Notes: generated from the sequence alone by a model not told the origin. A stretch of DNA of 64,000 nucleotides from Oscillospiraceae bacterium (GCA_009780235.1 WRAK01000004.1:1-64000); one strand, 5' to 3'; counted from the first letter of the stretch, positions 43,564-51,594 are shown. Numbers and translations are program-made.

Positions 43564-44772
43564 TCATTCTACATCCTTACGCAAAATCGAATACCTCGGC
43601 ACACATGCGGGCAAGCGCATCCGCATCCGCATCATCGGATGCGGCGCAACCTCCAGCGGATTTCCCGCTTCATCCCAAAGTTCCTCCAACACAAACGTCT
43701 GCGGCACACTTGCAGGCGTAAGCAATTCAAGCGTATCCCCCGCCGCAAAGCGATTCCGTTGGCTCACCGTTGCAAACCCCGCCGCATCGCAGTCCTCCAC
43801 CACACCGACGACCTGCGAGCCTCGGATATACATCGCATCCTCCGTAAACTGCCCGCCGCCCTCAGCGTCGTAGAAAAACCCGGTAGAATACGCCCGATGG
43901 CTCACCTTTTCGACTTCCTGAGCCCAAACCGGGTCAACAGGCACACCGCCCAGAGCGGCATCCAATGCCTTACGATAGGCATTCGTCACAACGGCGGCAT
44001 AGTAAAAACTCTTCGCCCGCCCCTCAATTTTCAGGCTGTCTACCCCCGCCGCAAGCAAATCGGGGATGTGGCCTATCATGTTCAAATCTCTGGCGTTGAG
44101 GATATGCGTCCCGCCGTCCTCGGAAATCTCCATGTACTGCCCCGGCCGTGTCTCCTCGACCAAGTGATACTTCCAGCGGCACGGCTGGGCGCAATTGCCC
44201 TGATTGGCATCCCGCCCGATCATGTACTGGCTGAGCAGACACCGCCCCGAAAAAGACACACACATCGCCCCGTGGACAAAGACCTCAATCTCCAGTCCCC
44301 GCGGCGATTTTGCTTTCAGTTCCGCAATCTCGGCAAGGGCCATCTCCCGCGCCAAAATCACACGGGACGCCCCCAAATCATGCCAAGCGCGGGCGGCCTC
44401 CACATGTAAAATCCCGGCCTGCGTACTCACATGCCGCTCGATTCCGGGCGCGTACCGCCCAGCCATCGCAAACACACCCAAATCACCGAGAATCAGCGCA
44501 TCCACCCCGACATCCTGCGCCAGAGCCAGAAACTCGGGCAGTTCCGCAAGATCGGCATTGCGCGGGATGGCATTACAAGTCAAATAGACTTTGACGCCGT
44601 TGGCACGGCAAAGCGAGACTGCTTCCCGCAGTCCCGCCTCGTCAAAATTCGGCGAACTCGCCCGCATCCCAAACCGCTTCCCGGCCAAGTACACGGCGTC
44701 CGCCCCGTATCTGAGCGCGAATTGCAGACGCTCTAAATCCCCGGCAGGGGCTAATAGTTCAGGTCTGCCCAT
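43564..44772 (-). CDS. U32 family peptidase (tRNA hydroxylation TrhP-like)
   Basis: The protein of about 402 residues has the U32 signature EVFVHGAMCVSFSGRCLLSQ followed by GNCAQPCRWKY, with Cys residues for an iron-sulfur cluster. The TIM-barrel N-terminus is PELLAPAGDLERLQFALRYG and ADAVYLAGKRFGMRA. Members such as TrhP/YrrN-YrrO are needed for 5-hydroxyuridine in tRNA, so peptidase activity is doubtful. The ATG at 44772 directly follows the mltG stop, implying coupled translation. A TTG frame from 44799 was rejected. The last codons lie in a repeat tail. Confidence 0.88.
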   Translation of the reverse strand: MGRPELLAPAGDLERLQFALRYGADAVYLAGKRFGMRASSPNFDEAGLREAVSLCRANGVKVYLTCNAIPRNADLAELPEFLALAQDVGVDALILGDLGVFAMAGRYAPGIERHVSTQAGILHVEAARAWHDLGASRVILAREMALAEIAELKAKSPRGLEIEVFVHGAMCVSFSGRCLLSQYMIGRDANQGNCAQPCRWKYHLVEETRPGQYMEISEDGGTHILNARDLNMIGHIPDLLAAGVDSLKIEGRAKSFYYAAVVTNAYRKALDAALGGVPVDPVWAQEVEKVSHRAYSTGFFYDAEGGGQFTEDAMYIRGSQVVGVVEDCDAAGFATVSQRNRFAAGDTLELLTPASVPQTFVLEELWDEAGNPLEVAPHPMMRMRMRLPACVPRYSILRKDVE

Positions 44773-44773
44773 T

Positions 44774-46192
44774 TTATCGGTTATCCGCGTGGTGCGCAAA
44801 GTTCGGTGTGTTCATAAAGGCCGAATGCTGATCAAAGTTACGGAAGAACTCGTGATGGCCGTTGATATGCAGGGCATAGAACAAAAAGTTCGTATTCTCC
44901 GGCTGCAAAGCCGCCAAAATCGTTGCCACACCGGGGTTCGCTATCGGCCCGTAGGGCAGACCGTCCACATAATAGGTGTTCCAAACACTCGGAATCTGCG
45001 TGTGCGCGTAGGTCACAAACTCTTCGACCTCCGGCAGAATAAACTGAATCGTGGCGTCAATCTGCAAGCGCATAGGCAGATTCAAGCGATTGTGGATAAC
45101 AGACGAAATCCGAGGGGCCTCAGCGGCATTCGCCATCTCCCGCTCAATCATGGCGGCGATGTTTACAATCTCATGCAGGGTGAACTCGCTGTCTTCGAGC
45201 AGTTCATAGATATCATTCTGCCGCATCCGCGTGTCAAAGTTGCGGAGCATGGAACGGATGACAGCCTCGGGGTTCTGGTGCAGGAAGAAGATATAGGTGT
45301 CCGGGAAGAGGAAGCCTTGCAAGCGGTAATCGGCATCAAGCGGCACATCTTCCAAGAAATCAAAGTGAAACGTCCCGTTCTCGGCGGCGTACATCAAAGC
45401 ATCCACCGTGGCGACCCCGTGAGCTTCAAGAATCTCAAAGGTCTGTACCATCGTCCGCCCCTCGGGAATCATGACCCGCACCTCGACCATAGCCCCGGTG
45501 CGTTGGTTCAGACTGCCGGTAATGGCCCGGAAGTCCGCCGGACGCACCTGATAGACCCCCGGCTGAATCCGCTCTACCCGCTCGAACTGCTCGGCGTACC
45601 ACATAAACAGCCAGCGGTGGTTGATGACCCCGGCGTCGTACAGGATATCGGCGACTTCTTCGATGGTGAAGTTTTCGGGAATCGCAATCTCAATCGGCGT
45701 GTCATCACGAGTCAGCCCCAGCACGTCATCGGCCAGCATCCAGCCCACAAAGGCGAGGATAGTAGAGACACCGAGGATAAAGGCGGCATACATCACCCCG
45801 CCCAAAAATCCCGTCCGCTTCCGCCGTGCCAAACGAACCGCCCGTTCCGGCTTTTCGTAATGCTCGTCATCATAATCATCATCGTAATCATACGCGCCCT
45901 CGTCACCCGGTTCTGCGGACGCGTCATCGCCTACGGGCGCAAAGAAGACCTCCTCGTTCGCGACGGCATCATAATACGCCCCCTCCGGCCCGAACAAGGC
46001 TTCATCGACGGGGAATGTGTCCGGATCTTCCGCAGGCAAATCAAGACCCGGCACGTCGGAAACGGCCGCGTCGAATACCTCTCTCCAAGACTCATCGCCC
46101 CCTAAGTCGGCACGCTCCGTCTCAAAGGGATTCTCCCAGCTCAGCCCCTCCGCATCGTCCTCCTCGAAAGGGTTTTTCCATTTATCAGACAT
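44774..46192 (-). CDS. mltG: Endolytic murein transglycosylase MltG
   Basis: MltG (472 residues) cuts nascent peptidoglycan and sets glycan length. A cytoplasmic acidic N-terminal segment of about 130 residues (SAEPGDEGAYDYDDDYDDEH) comes before one membrane span (GVMYAAFILGVSTILAFVGW). A LysM-like region (IPENFTIEEVADILYDAGVI) precedes the YceG catalytic domain with AAMIEREMANAAEAPRISSV (catalytic Glu in ERE), NLPMRLQIDATIQF and the final GLPYGPIANPGVATILAALQ. GGAG precedes the ATG. The order mltG-U32 peptidase is common in Firmicutes. Confidence 0.95.
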   Translation of the reverse strand: MSDKWKNPFEEDDAEGLSWENPFETERADLGGDESWREVFDAAVSDVPGLDLPAEDPDTFPVDEALFGPEGAYYDAVANEEVFFAPVGDDASAEPGDEGAYDYDDDYDDEHYEKPERAVRLARRKRTGFLGGVMYAAFILGVSTILAFVGWMLADDVLGLTRDDTPIEIAIPENFTIEEVADILYDAGVINHRWLFMWYAEQFERVERIQPGVYQVRPADFRAITGSLNQRTGAMVEVRVMIPEGRTMVQTFEILEAHGVATVDALMYAAENGTFHFDFLEDVPLDADYRLQGFLFPDTYIFFLHQNPEAVIRSMLRNFDTRMRQNDIYELLEDSEFTLHEIVNIAAMIEREMANAAEAPRISSVIHNRLNLPMRLQIDATIQFILPEVEEFVTYAHTQIPSVWNTYYVDGLPYGPIANPGVATILAALQPENTNFLFYALHINGHHEFFRNFDQHSAFMNTPNFAHHADNR

Positions 46193-46229
46193 GGTATCAG
46201 CTCCTTATGCGCCGCTATCGGCGGCGTGT

Positions 46230-46258
46230 AACTTTCAGTTTCGGTCTCGCATACTATA
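46230..46258 (+). promoter_or_regulatory. Possible sigma-K promoter of the Cys-rich gene
   Basis: CATACTATA at 46250-46258 fits CATANNNTA, and AC at 46231-46232 is 17 bases upstream as in sigma-K promoters. The start of transcription would leave a leader of about 130 bases. Confidence 0.35.
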
Positions 46259-46397
46259 CGACAGATGGGCGTAAGGCCCTCATGCAAAAGACTATCGTTG
46301 CCCCTGTTCGGATGGTTCCGGCTGCGCAGACAGGTAGCTCTTACAAAACATAAACAATCAGCCGATGCGCAGGCGGCGGAAATTGGAGTACATCATT

Positions 46398-46532
46398 ATG
46401 TTCAGTGGAAATGGTTTTGGCGGCGGTTGCTGCTGGTGGATCATTATCATCATCCTCATCCTGTGTTGCTGCTGCGGCGGCGGCGAATTTGGCGGCTGCG
46501 GCTGCGACAACCGAGGCGGTTGCTGCTGCTAG
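46398..46532 (+). CDS. Small Cys/Gly-rich membrane protein
   Basis: This 44-residue protein has 12 cysteines and many glycines: MFSGNGFGGGCCWW, a membrane-like run IIIIILIL, then CCCCGGGEFGGCGCDNRGG and a final CCC. A GGAG ribosome site and a strong terminator just after the stop support a real gene. It resembles the high-cysteine small proteins of Clostridia whose role is unknown; a spore coat or membrane metal-binding role are both possible. It is convergent with tmk. The upstream CATANNNTA motif hints at mother-cell expression. Confidence 0.7.
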   Translation: MFSGNGFGGGCCWWIIIIILILCCCCGGGEFGGCGCDNRGGCCC

Positions 46533-46550
46533 AACGCAAATCACACCATG

Positions 46551-46580
46551 CTGCGGGACTTAAATAAGTCCCGCAGTTTT
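46551..46580. terminator. Terminator between the Cys-rich gene and tmk
   Basis: A perfect 12-base-pair stem (CTGCGGGACTTA and its complement) around AA is followed by TTTTTATTA on the + strand. It contains the tmk stop codon at 46560. Confidence 0.9.
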
Positions 46581-47225
46581 TATTATGCCCAAAATTTCTT
46601 GATGAATCTCCTGCTCCGGCCGCATCTTCCCGCCCGCGGCACATCGGACAAACCGCCAACCGTAAAACGCCGCCGCATCCTTCGCCGTCTCAGCGCAGGC
46701 GCGGAGATACGCCTCCCCGGCCTCGTGGATATCGGCCGCCGCCCCGGTCTCTGCCCGCCGTGTGCGGACGTTCTCTAACGCAATCTCTATCGGCACGTCC
46801 ATATATAAGACGATATCCGGCCGAGGAAGTTCCATCAATCCGTGTTCAAATTCGTCGAGCCACCGAAAAAACACTTCCCGCTCGGCTCCAAAGAGCTTTG
46901 AACCTTGGTGCACGGCGTTAGAACTCACATAACGATCGGTCAAAATCGTCCCACCCGCGGCATAGGCTTCACCCCAGACGGTCTTGTAGGATGCGTAGCG
47001 GTCAACCGCAAAGAACGTAGAGGCCGCGTGTGCGCCCACCGCGCCCGGGTCGGAACCGAACGCCCCGTTCAGATACATACGGAGCAAAGCAGAGCTCGGC
47101 TTGTCATACTGCGGAAACACCAAACGGGTATAGTCCCGCCCCAGCGTGTCCATATGCGCACAGAGGTGCCGAAGCTGCGTACTCTTCCCGCTGCCGTCGA
47201 TACCCTCCAATACAATGAGTGCCAT
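46560..47225 (-). CDS. tmk: Thymidylate kinase
   Basis: Tmk (221 residues) phosphorylates dTMP to dTDP for DNA synthesis. It has the P-loop LEGIDGSGKSTQLRHL near 6-21, the DRY motif in TILTDRYVSSNAVHQGSKLF near 95-114 and the lid region RTRRAETGAAADIHE. GGGAG lies before the ATG. Downstream is the Cys-rich gene in opposite orientation and a shared terminator. The enzyme is slightly longer than E. coli Tmk but complete. Confidence 0.95.
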   Translation of the reverse strand: MALIVLEGIDGSGKSTQLRHLCAHMDTLGRDYTRLVFPQYDKPSSALLRMYLNGAFGSDPGAVGAHAASTFFAVDRYASYKTVWGEAYAAGGTILTDRYVSSNAVHQGSKLFGAEREVFFRWLDEFEHGLMELPRPDIVLYMDVPIEIALENVRTRRAETGAAADIHEAGEAYLRACAETAKDAAAFYGWRFVRCAAGGKMRPEQEIHQEILGIIKTAGLI

Positions 47226-47269
47226 GTGTTATCTCCCGGAAATTTGATGTTGTCAGGGACTAATCCCTC

Positions 47270-47543
47270 GTAGGGGCGGCCCCACGTGGCCGCCCTGCCC
47301 TTGACCTTAGGCTCCCTCGTTTACGAGGGAGCTGTCGCCGCAGGCGACTGAGGGAGTTCCCTTCGTAGGGGACGATGCCCACATCGTCCCGCATCCTCCC
47401 ATATGCACAATACACGGTGCGATGTGGGCATCGCACCCTACAAAAACTCCGTCGACGTAATGTCGGGGCGCGCATTGCGCGCCCGCACGTTTCGATTTAC
47501 ACAATGCAGGACAGGGACACGGACGGCCACCGACCGCCCCTAC
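47270..47543. repeat. Array of palindromic repeats between tmk and tagA
   Basis: In order: GTAGGGGCGGCCCCACGTGG hairpin, CTCCCTCGTTTACGAGGGAG, GTCGCCGCAGGCGAC, two facing GTAGGGGACGATGCCCACAT-type palindromes (47365-47442), GGGGCGCGCATTGCGCGCCC with GCACGTTTC, AATGCAGG and a GGACGGCCACCGACCGCCCC hairpin. At least five repeat families are packed here without a gene. Confidence 0.85.
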
Positions 47544-48259
47544 CGTCCACGCATCCGCTGCCCAAACACCGCCAACAAAAACAGCGGCAAGCGCATCATC
47601 CGCCCAATCCGCCGCGGCTCTTTCAGCAACCGATACAGCCACTCCAACCCCAACCGCCGCCACCCCACCGGCGCACGTTGCACCGTACCGGCGAACACGT
47701 CTAAGGCCCCGCCGAGACCGACCATCAGCCCCGCACCGAGTTGTCCGCGATGCGCAGCCATCCAAAACTCCTGCTTCGGCGCGCCCATACAGACAAGGAG
47801 CAAATCCGGCTCCGCCGCCCGAATGGCGTCTATGACAGGCCCGTCATCACCGTAGCCGTCCGCCGTCCCCGCAAGCATGAGCCCGGGGTACTGCGCCAAT
47901 AAAGCCGCCCCCGCCCGCTCTGCGATACCGGGCTTCGCGCCGTAGAGAAACACCGACTGCCCCCGCCCGGCCATCTCCTGCATCAGAACCGTCGCAAAGT
48001 CAATTCCCGGCAAGCGAGCCTTGAGCGGCCGCTTCAGAATCTTAGCCCCCAGCGTGATGCCCACGCCATCGGCCAAGACAAGCTCCGCCTCACTAACAAC
48101 CTGCTCCAGAGCTGAATCCTTTCGGCAGAGCCAAACAATCTCCGGGTTCGGTGTCACAACGTAAGCACCCGTGCGGCTTTCGATTGCGTCCAAAGCACAG
48201 CCGACAGCCTCTGCCATCGTCAAATCGTCAAACCCAACACCAAGCACCTCTGTCCGCAC
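47540..48259 (-). CDS. tagA: WecG/TagA/CpsF family glycosyltransferase
   Basis: The protein of about 239 residues transfers N-acetylmannosamine onto a lipid-linked acetylglucosamine in wall teichoic acid or related glycopolymer synthesis. Motifs are VVTPNPEIVWLCRK, LVLADGVGITLGAKIL, LPGIDFATVLMQEMA, VFLYGAKPGIAERA, CMGAPKQEFWM and the final GWRRLGLEWLYRLLKEPRRI. The GTG at 48259 is seven bases after GGAGG. tagO and wecB for the first steps of the same pathway are at 61.5-63.8 kb. It ends in a repeat array. Confidence 0.9.
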   Translation of the reverse strand: MRTEVLGVGFDDLTMAEAVGCALDAIESRTGAYVVTPNPEIVWLCRKDSALEQVVSEAELVLADGVGITLGAKILKRPLKARLPGIDFATVLMQEMAGRGQSVFLYGAKPGIAERAGAALLAQYPGLMLAGTADGYGDDGPVIDAIRAAEPDLLLVCMGAPKQEFWMAAHRGQLGAGLMVGLGGALDVFAGTVQRAPVGWRRLGLEWLYRLLKEPRRIGRMMRLPLFLLAVFGQRMRGR

Positions 48260-48416
48260 CAAATCGCCTCCGTTTTTTGGAAATACAGAGATATCTTACC
48301 ACACTTTGCGTGTCTTGTCCATCGAAACACCTTTATTTGAGTTTGCTCATTTAATTATTTGCAGTCCCGTTCTTCGTTGTTTGTGTACGCTTAATATTAT
48401 TTAATGCTATCATCTC

Positions 48417-48445
48417 TTGACAAACCAGCCTCACAGGTGTAGTGT
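48417..48445 (+). promoter_or_regulatory. Promoter of thrS
   Basis: TTGACA (48417-48422) and TAGTGT (48440-48445) are 17 bases apart. The resulting leader of under 30 bases is too short for a T-box. Confidence 0.55.
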
Positions 48446-48479
48446 TGTCTATAGTAAATCAATGACGGAGGCGCATTTC

Positions 48480-50384
48480 ATGATAAATCTCACCCTAAAA
48501 GACGGCCGCATTATCCCCGTGGAACCCGGCAACACCTGCTATCAAGTCGCCGAGGGCATCTCGCAAGGCCTCGCACGCAACGCCATGGCGGCGGAAGTAG
48601 ACGGCCTGGTCGTAGACTTAAATACCCCCCTCACCAAAGACGCCGAGATAAACATCCTCACCTTCGCCGACGAGGGCGGACGGCTGGCCTATCGCCACAC
48701 CGGAGCGCATATCTTGGCGCAGGCCGTCCTGCGGCTCTTCCCCGGCACACAGCTCGCCATCGGCCCCGCCATCAAGGACGGGTTTTATTACGACTTCGAC
48801 TCCGAGACCACATTCACCCCGGAACTCCTCGAAACAATTGAGGCAGAGATGAAGAAAATCATCGCCGAAAAGCTCCCCATCGAGCATTTCATCCTCCCCC
48901 GTGGCGAGGCGTTAGCCCTCGTGGCGGACGAGCCGTACAAGGTCGAGCTCATTGAGGACCTCCCGGCGGACGAACCCATCAGCTTCTACCGCCAAGGCGA
49001 GTTCACCGACCTCTGCGCCGGCCCGCACATGCAAAACACAGGCGACCTCAAGGCAAACGGTCTCTGTCTCCAGAATTGCACCGGGGCCTATTGGCGGGGC
49101 GATGCGAAAAACAAGATGCTCCAACGCATCTACGGCACCTGCTTCCCGAAAAAAGCGGAACTGGACGAACATCTGGAACGCATTGAAGAGGCCAAAAAAC
49201 GTGACCACCGCAAGATAGGCCGTGAACTCGGTCTGTTCCTGCTCCGAGACGAGGCCCCCGGCTTCCCCTTCTTCCTCCCTCACGGCATGACAATCAAAAA
49301 CGGGCTTATCGACTACTGGCGCGAAGTCCACCACCGTGCGGGCTACCAAGAAATCGGCACCCCCGTGATGCTCAGTCAAACCCTCTGGGAACGTTCGGGC
49401 CACTGGGGACACTATTCGAACAACATGTATACCTCAAACGTGGACGAAACCGACTTCGCCATCAAGCCCATGAACTGCCCCGGCGGCATCCTCGTCTACG
49501 AGGCCGAACCCCGTTCCTACCGTGACCTCCCCTTCCGCATCGGCGAATTGGGGCTGGTACACCGTCACGAGTTCTCCGGCGCACTTCACGGACTCATGCG
49601 CGTCCGCTGTTTCACACAGGACGACGCCCACATCTTAATGACCCCCGACCAAATCCGGGACGAAATTAAAAACGTCATCGAACTGGTGGACGAAATTTAC
49701 AGCCCCTTCGGCTTTAAATATCACATCGAACTCTCCACCATGCCCGAAGACCACATGGGCGAAGTCACCACCTGGGACACCGCCATCGCCGCCCTCAAAG
49801 CCGCCTTGGACGACCTCGGCAAAGACTATATCATCAACGAGGGCGACGGTGCGTTCTACGGCCCCAAAATCGACTTCCACTTGGAGGACTGCCTCGGCCG
49901 CACATGGCAATGCGGCACGATTCAGCTCGATTTCAACCTCCCCGAACGCTTCGACCTCGAATACATCGGCCCCGACGGCGAAAAACACAGGCCCGTCCTC
50001 ATCCACCGTGCGATTTTCGGCTCATTGGAGCGGTTCATCGCCATCCTCATCGAGCACTTCGCCGGCGCATTCCCCCTCTGGCTGGCCCCCGTGCAAGCGA
50101 GAGTACTTCCCATCACCGACAGAGCCAAAGAAGCCGCCACAGCCGTAGCGGCAGAACTGGAAGCGGCGGGCATCCGTGTAGATACCGACTTCCGCAACGA
50201 AAAAATCGGCTACAAGATTCGGGAGGCGCAGGTGCAAAAAGTCCCCTACATGCTTGTACTCGGCGACCGTGAGGTCGAGACGGGCGAGGTGTCCGTGAGA
50301 ACCCGCACAGGCGGCGACCAAGGGGCGATGACGGTTGCGCAGTTCCTCACACAAGCGCAGGAGGAAATTCGGACGAGGGCATAG
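48480..50384 (+). CDS. thrS: Threonine-tRNA ligase
   Basis: ThrRS (634 residues) charges tRNA-Thr. It has the N-terminal TGS domain (MINLTLKDGRIIPVEPGNTC), the editing domain with HTGAHILAQAVLRLFPGTQL and DLCAGPHMQNTGDLKANGL, class II motif 2 (RIGELGLVHRHEFSGALHGL with MRVRCFTQDDAHI) and motif 3 (LIHRAIFGSLERFIAILIEH), plus the anticodon domain with KVPYMLVLGDREVETGEVSV. GGAGG precedes the ATG at 48480. The frame is open further upstream to the promoter, which rules out the longer start. A terminator follows. Confidence 0.97.
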   Translation: MINLTLKDGRIIPVEPGNTCYQVAEGISQGLARNAMAAEVDGLVVDLNTPLTKDAEINILTFADEGGRLAYRHTGAHILAQAVLRLFPGTQLAIGPAIKDGFYYDFDSETTFTPELLETIEAEMKKIIAEKLPIEHFILPRGEALALVADEPYKVELIEDLPADEPISFYRQGEFTDLCAGPHMQNTGDLKANGLCLQNCTGAYWRGDAKNKMLQRIYGTCFPKKAELDEHLERIEEAKKRDHRKIGRELGLFLLRDEAPGFPFFLPHGMTIKNGLIDYWREVHHRAGYQEIGTPVMLSQTLWERSGHWGHYSNNMYTSNVDETDFAIKPMNCPGGILVYEAEPRSYRDLPFRIGELGLVHRHEFSGALHGLMRVRCFTQDDAHILMTPDQIRDEIKNVIELVDEIYSPFGFKYHIELSTMPEDHMGEVTTWDTAIAALKAALDDLGKDYIINEGDGAFYGPKIDFHLEDCLGRTWQCGTIQLDFNLPERFDLEYIGPDGEKHRPVLIHRAIFGSLERFIAILIEHFAGAFPLWLAPVQARVLPITDRAKEAATAVAAELEAAGIRVDTDFRNEKIGYKIREAQVQKVPYMLVLGDREVETGEVSVRTRTGGDQGAMTVAQFLTQAQEEIRTRA

Positions 50385-50390
50385 ACAATC

Positions 50391-50426
50391 AAATTACCCG
50401 CCCCTCACAATGGGGGCGGGTAATTT
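50391..50426 (+). terminator. Rho-independent terminator of thrS
   Basis: AAATTACCCGCCCC pairs with GGGGCGGGTAATTT around a TCACAATG loop, followed by CATTTTGTT, seven bases after the stop. Confidence 0.85.
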
Positions 50427-50440
50427 CATTTTGTTCGCCA

Positions 50441-50677
50441 TCAAAAGTCATGGCGGCTACCGCCGCTACTGCCGTAAGCCTCCAAAACACATACAATTTC
50501 TTCGATACACATAAATTCGCTTAGGCTGTCATCTTGAATGATGGCCTTTATTTTTTCTAATGCAGCATGTGCCTGCTTTTCTACAAGTTCGCCTATCGGG
50601 AATGATAGATTGGGAAACGTAACGTGTACCTCTTCTTTTTCCAGCACTTTGATTAAAATTTCTTTAAATAAATCCAC
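50441..50677 (-). CDS. Small protein divergent from an XRE regulator
   Basis: The 78-residue protein is not recognised. The GTG at 50677 has GAGGTGAT upstream, an excellent match to the 16S 3' end, so I prefer it to the much longer ORF. It is predicted to be helical and acidic (DLFKEILIKVLEKEEVHVTF, AHAALEKIKAIIQDDSLSEF, MCIEEIVCVLEAYGSSGG) without a signal or membrane segment. The TTGACA-N17-TACAAT promoter is near consensus and overlaps one arm of a 12-base inverted repeat. It may be a partner or target of the adjacent XRE repressor. Confidence 0.6.
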   Translation of the reverse strand: MDLFKEILIKVLEKEEVHVTFPNLSFPIGELVEKQAHAALEKIKAIIQDDSLSEFMCIEEIVCVLEAYGSSGGSRHDF

Positions 50678-50695
50678 AATATCACCTCGAAACAT

Positions 50696-50743
50696 ATTGT
50701 AGTTCATATAATGATAAATGTCAATAATCAATATATGAACTAC
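50696..50743 (-). promoter_or_regulatory. Promoter and 12-base inverted repeat of the XRE switch
   Basis: On the minus strand TTGACA (50719-50724) and TACAAT (50696-50701) are 17 bases apart. GTAGTTCATATA (50699-50710) and its perfect complement TATATGAACTAC (50732-50743) flank the -35, one arm overlapping the -10. This arrangement fits repression by the adjacent XRE protein. Confidence 0.7.
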
Positions 50744-50749
50744 ACAAGG

Positions 50750-50778
50750 TTTAATAAGCATGTGTAAACTCCTATAAT
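50750..50778 (+). promoter_or_regulatory. Promoter of the XRE gene
   Basis: TTTAAT (50750-50755) and TATAAT (50773-50778) are 17 bases apart. The -10 box lies inside a CATGTG-N15-CACATG inverted repeat (50759-50785), another possible operator. Confidence 0.5.
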
Positions 50779-50797
50779 TCACATGAGGTGAATTATT

Positions 50798-51025
50798 TTG
50801 GATATCAATCAAATTAAAAAATATAGAAAATTAGGGCTAAATATTGCGTATTATCGAAAGGAAAAAGGCTATACGCAATTGCAATTGTCAGAACTTTTAA
50901 ATATTGACAGAACACACATGGGGAATATCGAATTAGCTCGTTCCGGTGTCTCTCTGGACATTTTATTTCAAATGTCAGATTTATTAGAAATACCTGTTCA
51001 TAAATTTTTTGAATTTAGGGACTGA
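50798..51025 (+). CDS. XRE family repressor-like protein
   Basis: The 75-residue protein is one lambda-repressor-type helix-turn-helix domain: LGLNIAYYRKEKGYTQLQLS, ELLNIDRTHMGNIELARSGV and SLDILFQMSDLLEIPVHKFF. Translation starts at a TTG, 50798, with GAGGTGAATTATT upstream; the ATG further down would remove the first helix. It is AT-rich compared with thrS and the opp genes and is divergent from the 78-residue gene. This layout resembles phage or toxin-antitoxin repressor switches. Confidence 0.8.
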   Translation: MDINQIKKYRKLGLNIAYYRKEKGYTQLQLSELLNIDRTHMGNIELARSGVSLDILFQMSDLLEIPVHKFFEFRD

Positions 51026-51059
51026 CGCAATAAAATTTTCAAAGGAAAGGATCGCAGCT

Positions 51060-51515
51060 ATGATACGCCTCACCCCCGGTCAAACCGTCTTCGCACGCTG
51101 GAAAAACAGCTACTATTACCCCGCCATCGTCAATGAAATCCTCGACGACCAAATAAACGTCTCTTTCCTCGACGGCTGCACAGGCTCGGCGGCGAGAGAA
51201 CACGTCATGGAGTTGGAAGAAGCACTTCAAAACCTAACATTGCAAGGCAATTGGAAACACGGCGGCTTCTTTTTCAAAGGCGTTCTTGCAAGCCGCAACC
51301 CTTTGATTATGAATTACAATGACGGCGACGTTGAGCAGATAGAGCTCAGCCAACTCCGCGGCAAAAGACTAAGCCCCGGCGAAACACCTGCCCCAAATCC
51401 ACGCAAAATATCTGCCCAAGATGTAAAGGCAGAAGTGGAACAACTCAAATCCTTGCGCAAAACCGGAATGATTACCAAAGACGAGTTCAAGCGCATGAAA
51501 AAGTCGTTGAAGTAA
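51060..51515 (+). CDS. Tudor-like plus SHOCT-like domain protein
   Basis: This 151-residue protein has two short parts. The N-terminal 60 residues read like a Tudor/agenet beta-barrel: LTPGQTVFARWKNSYYYPAI and VNEILDDQINVSFLDG. The C-terminal 30 residues are a SHOCT-like helix pair (QDVKAEVEQLKSLRKTGMIT, KDEFKRMKKSLK). Between them is a beta-rich stretch (KHGGFFFKGVLASRNPLIMN). GGA precedes the ATG; the ORF's upstream extension overlaps the XRE gene and lacks a site. The function is not known. A role in binding protein or nucleic acid is only inferred. Confidence 0.7.
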   Translation: MIRLTPGQTVFARWKNSYYYPAIVNEILDDQINVSFLDGCTGSAAREHVMELEEALQNLTLQGNWKHGGFFFKGVLASRNPLIMNYNDGDVEQIELSQLRGKRLSPGETPAPNPRKISAQDVKAEVEQLKSLRKTGMITKDEFKRMKKSLK

Positions 51516-51536
51516 GGCAAAAACCGCAAAAACAGC

Positions 51537-51565
51537 TTGCCACAAATCGTCGCAAGCTGTATAAT
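51537..51565 (+). promoter_or_regulatory. Strong promoter of the putative type I toxin
   Basis: TTGCCA (51537-51542) and TATAAT (51560-51565) are 17 bases apart. The mRNA would start near 51572, about 50 bases before the toxin ATG, with a GTCGC-TAG-GCGAC hairpin near its 5' end. Confidence 0.75.
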
Positions 51566-51594
51566 AAGTGCGGGAACTGTCGCTAGGCGACTCG

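Noticed and set aside
47465-47543. Repeats resembling a CRISPR array
   Set aside because: Palindromic units are of several kinds with no regular spacers and no cas gene is nearby.
48450-48455. TATAGT as the -10 box of thrS
   Set aside because: It is 27 bases from TTGACA, too far; TAGTGT at 17 bases fits better.
50678-50812. Longer start of the divergent small gene
   Set aside because: The extension covers the promoter and inverted repeat. GAGGTGAT directly before the GTG at 50677 decides the start.
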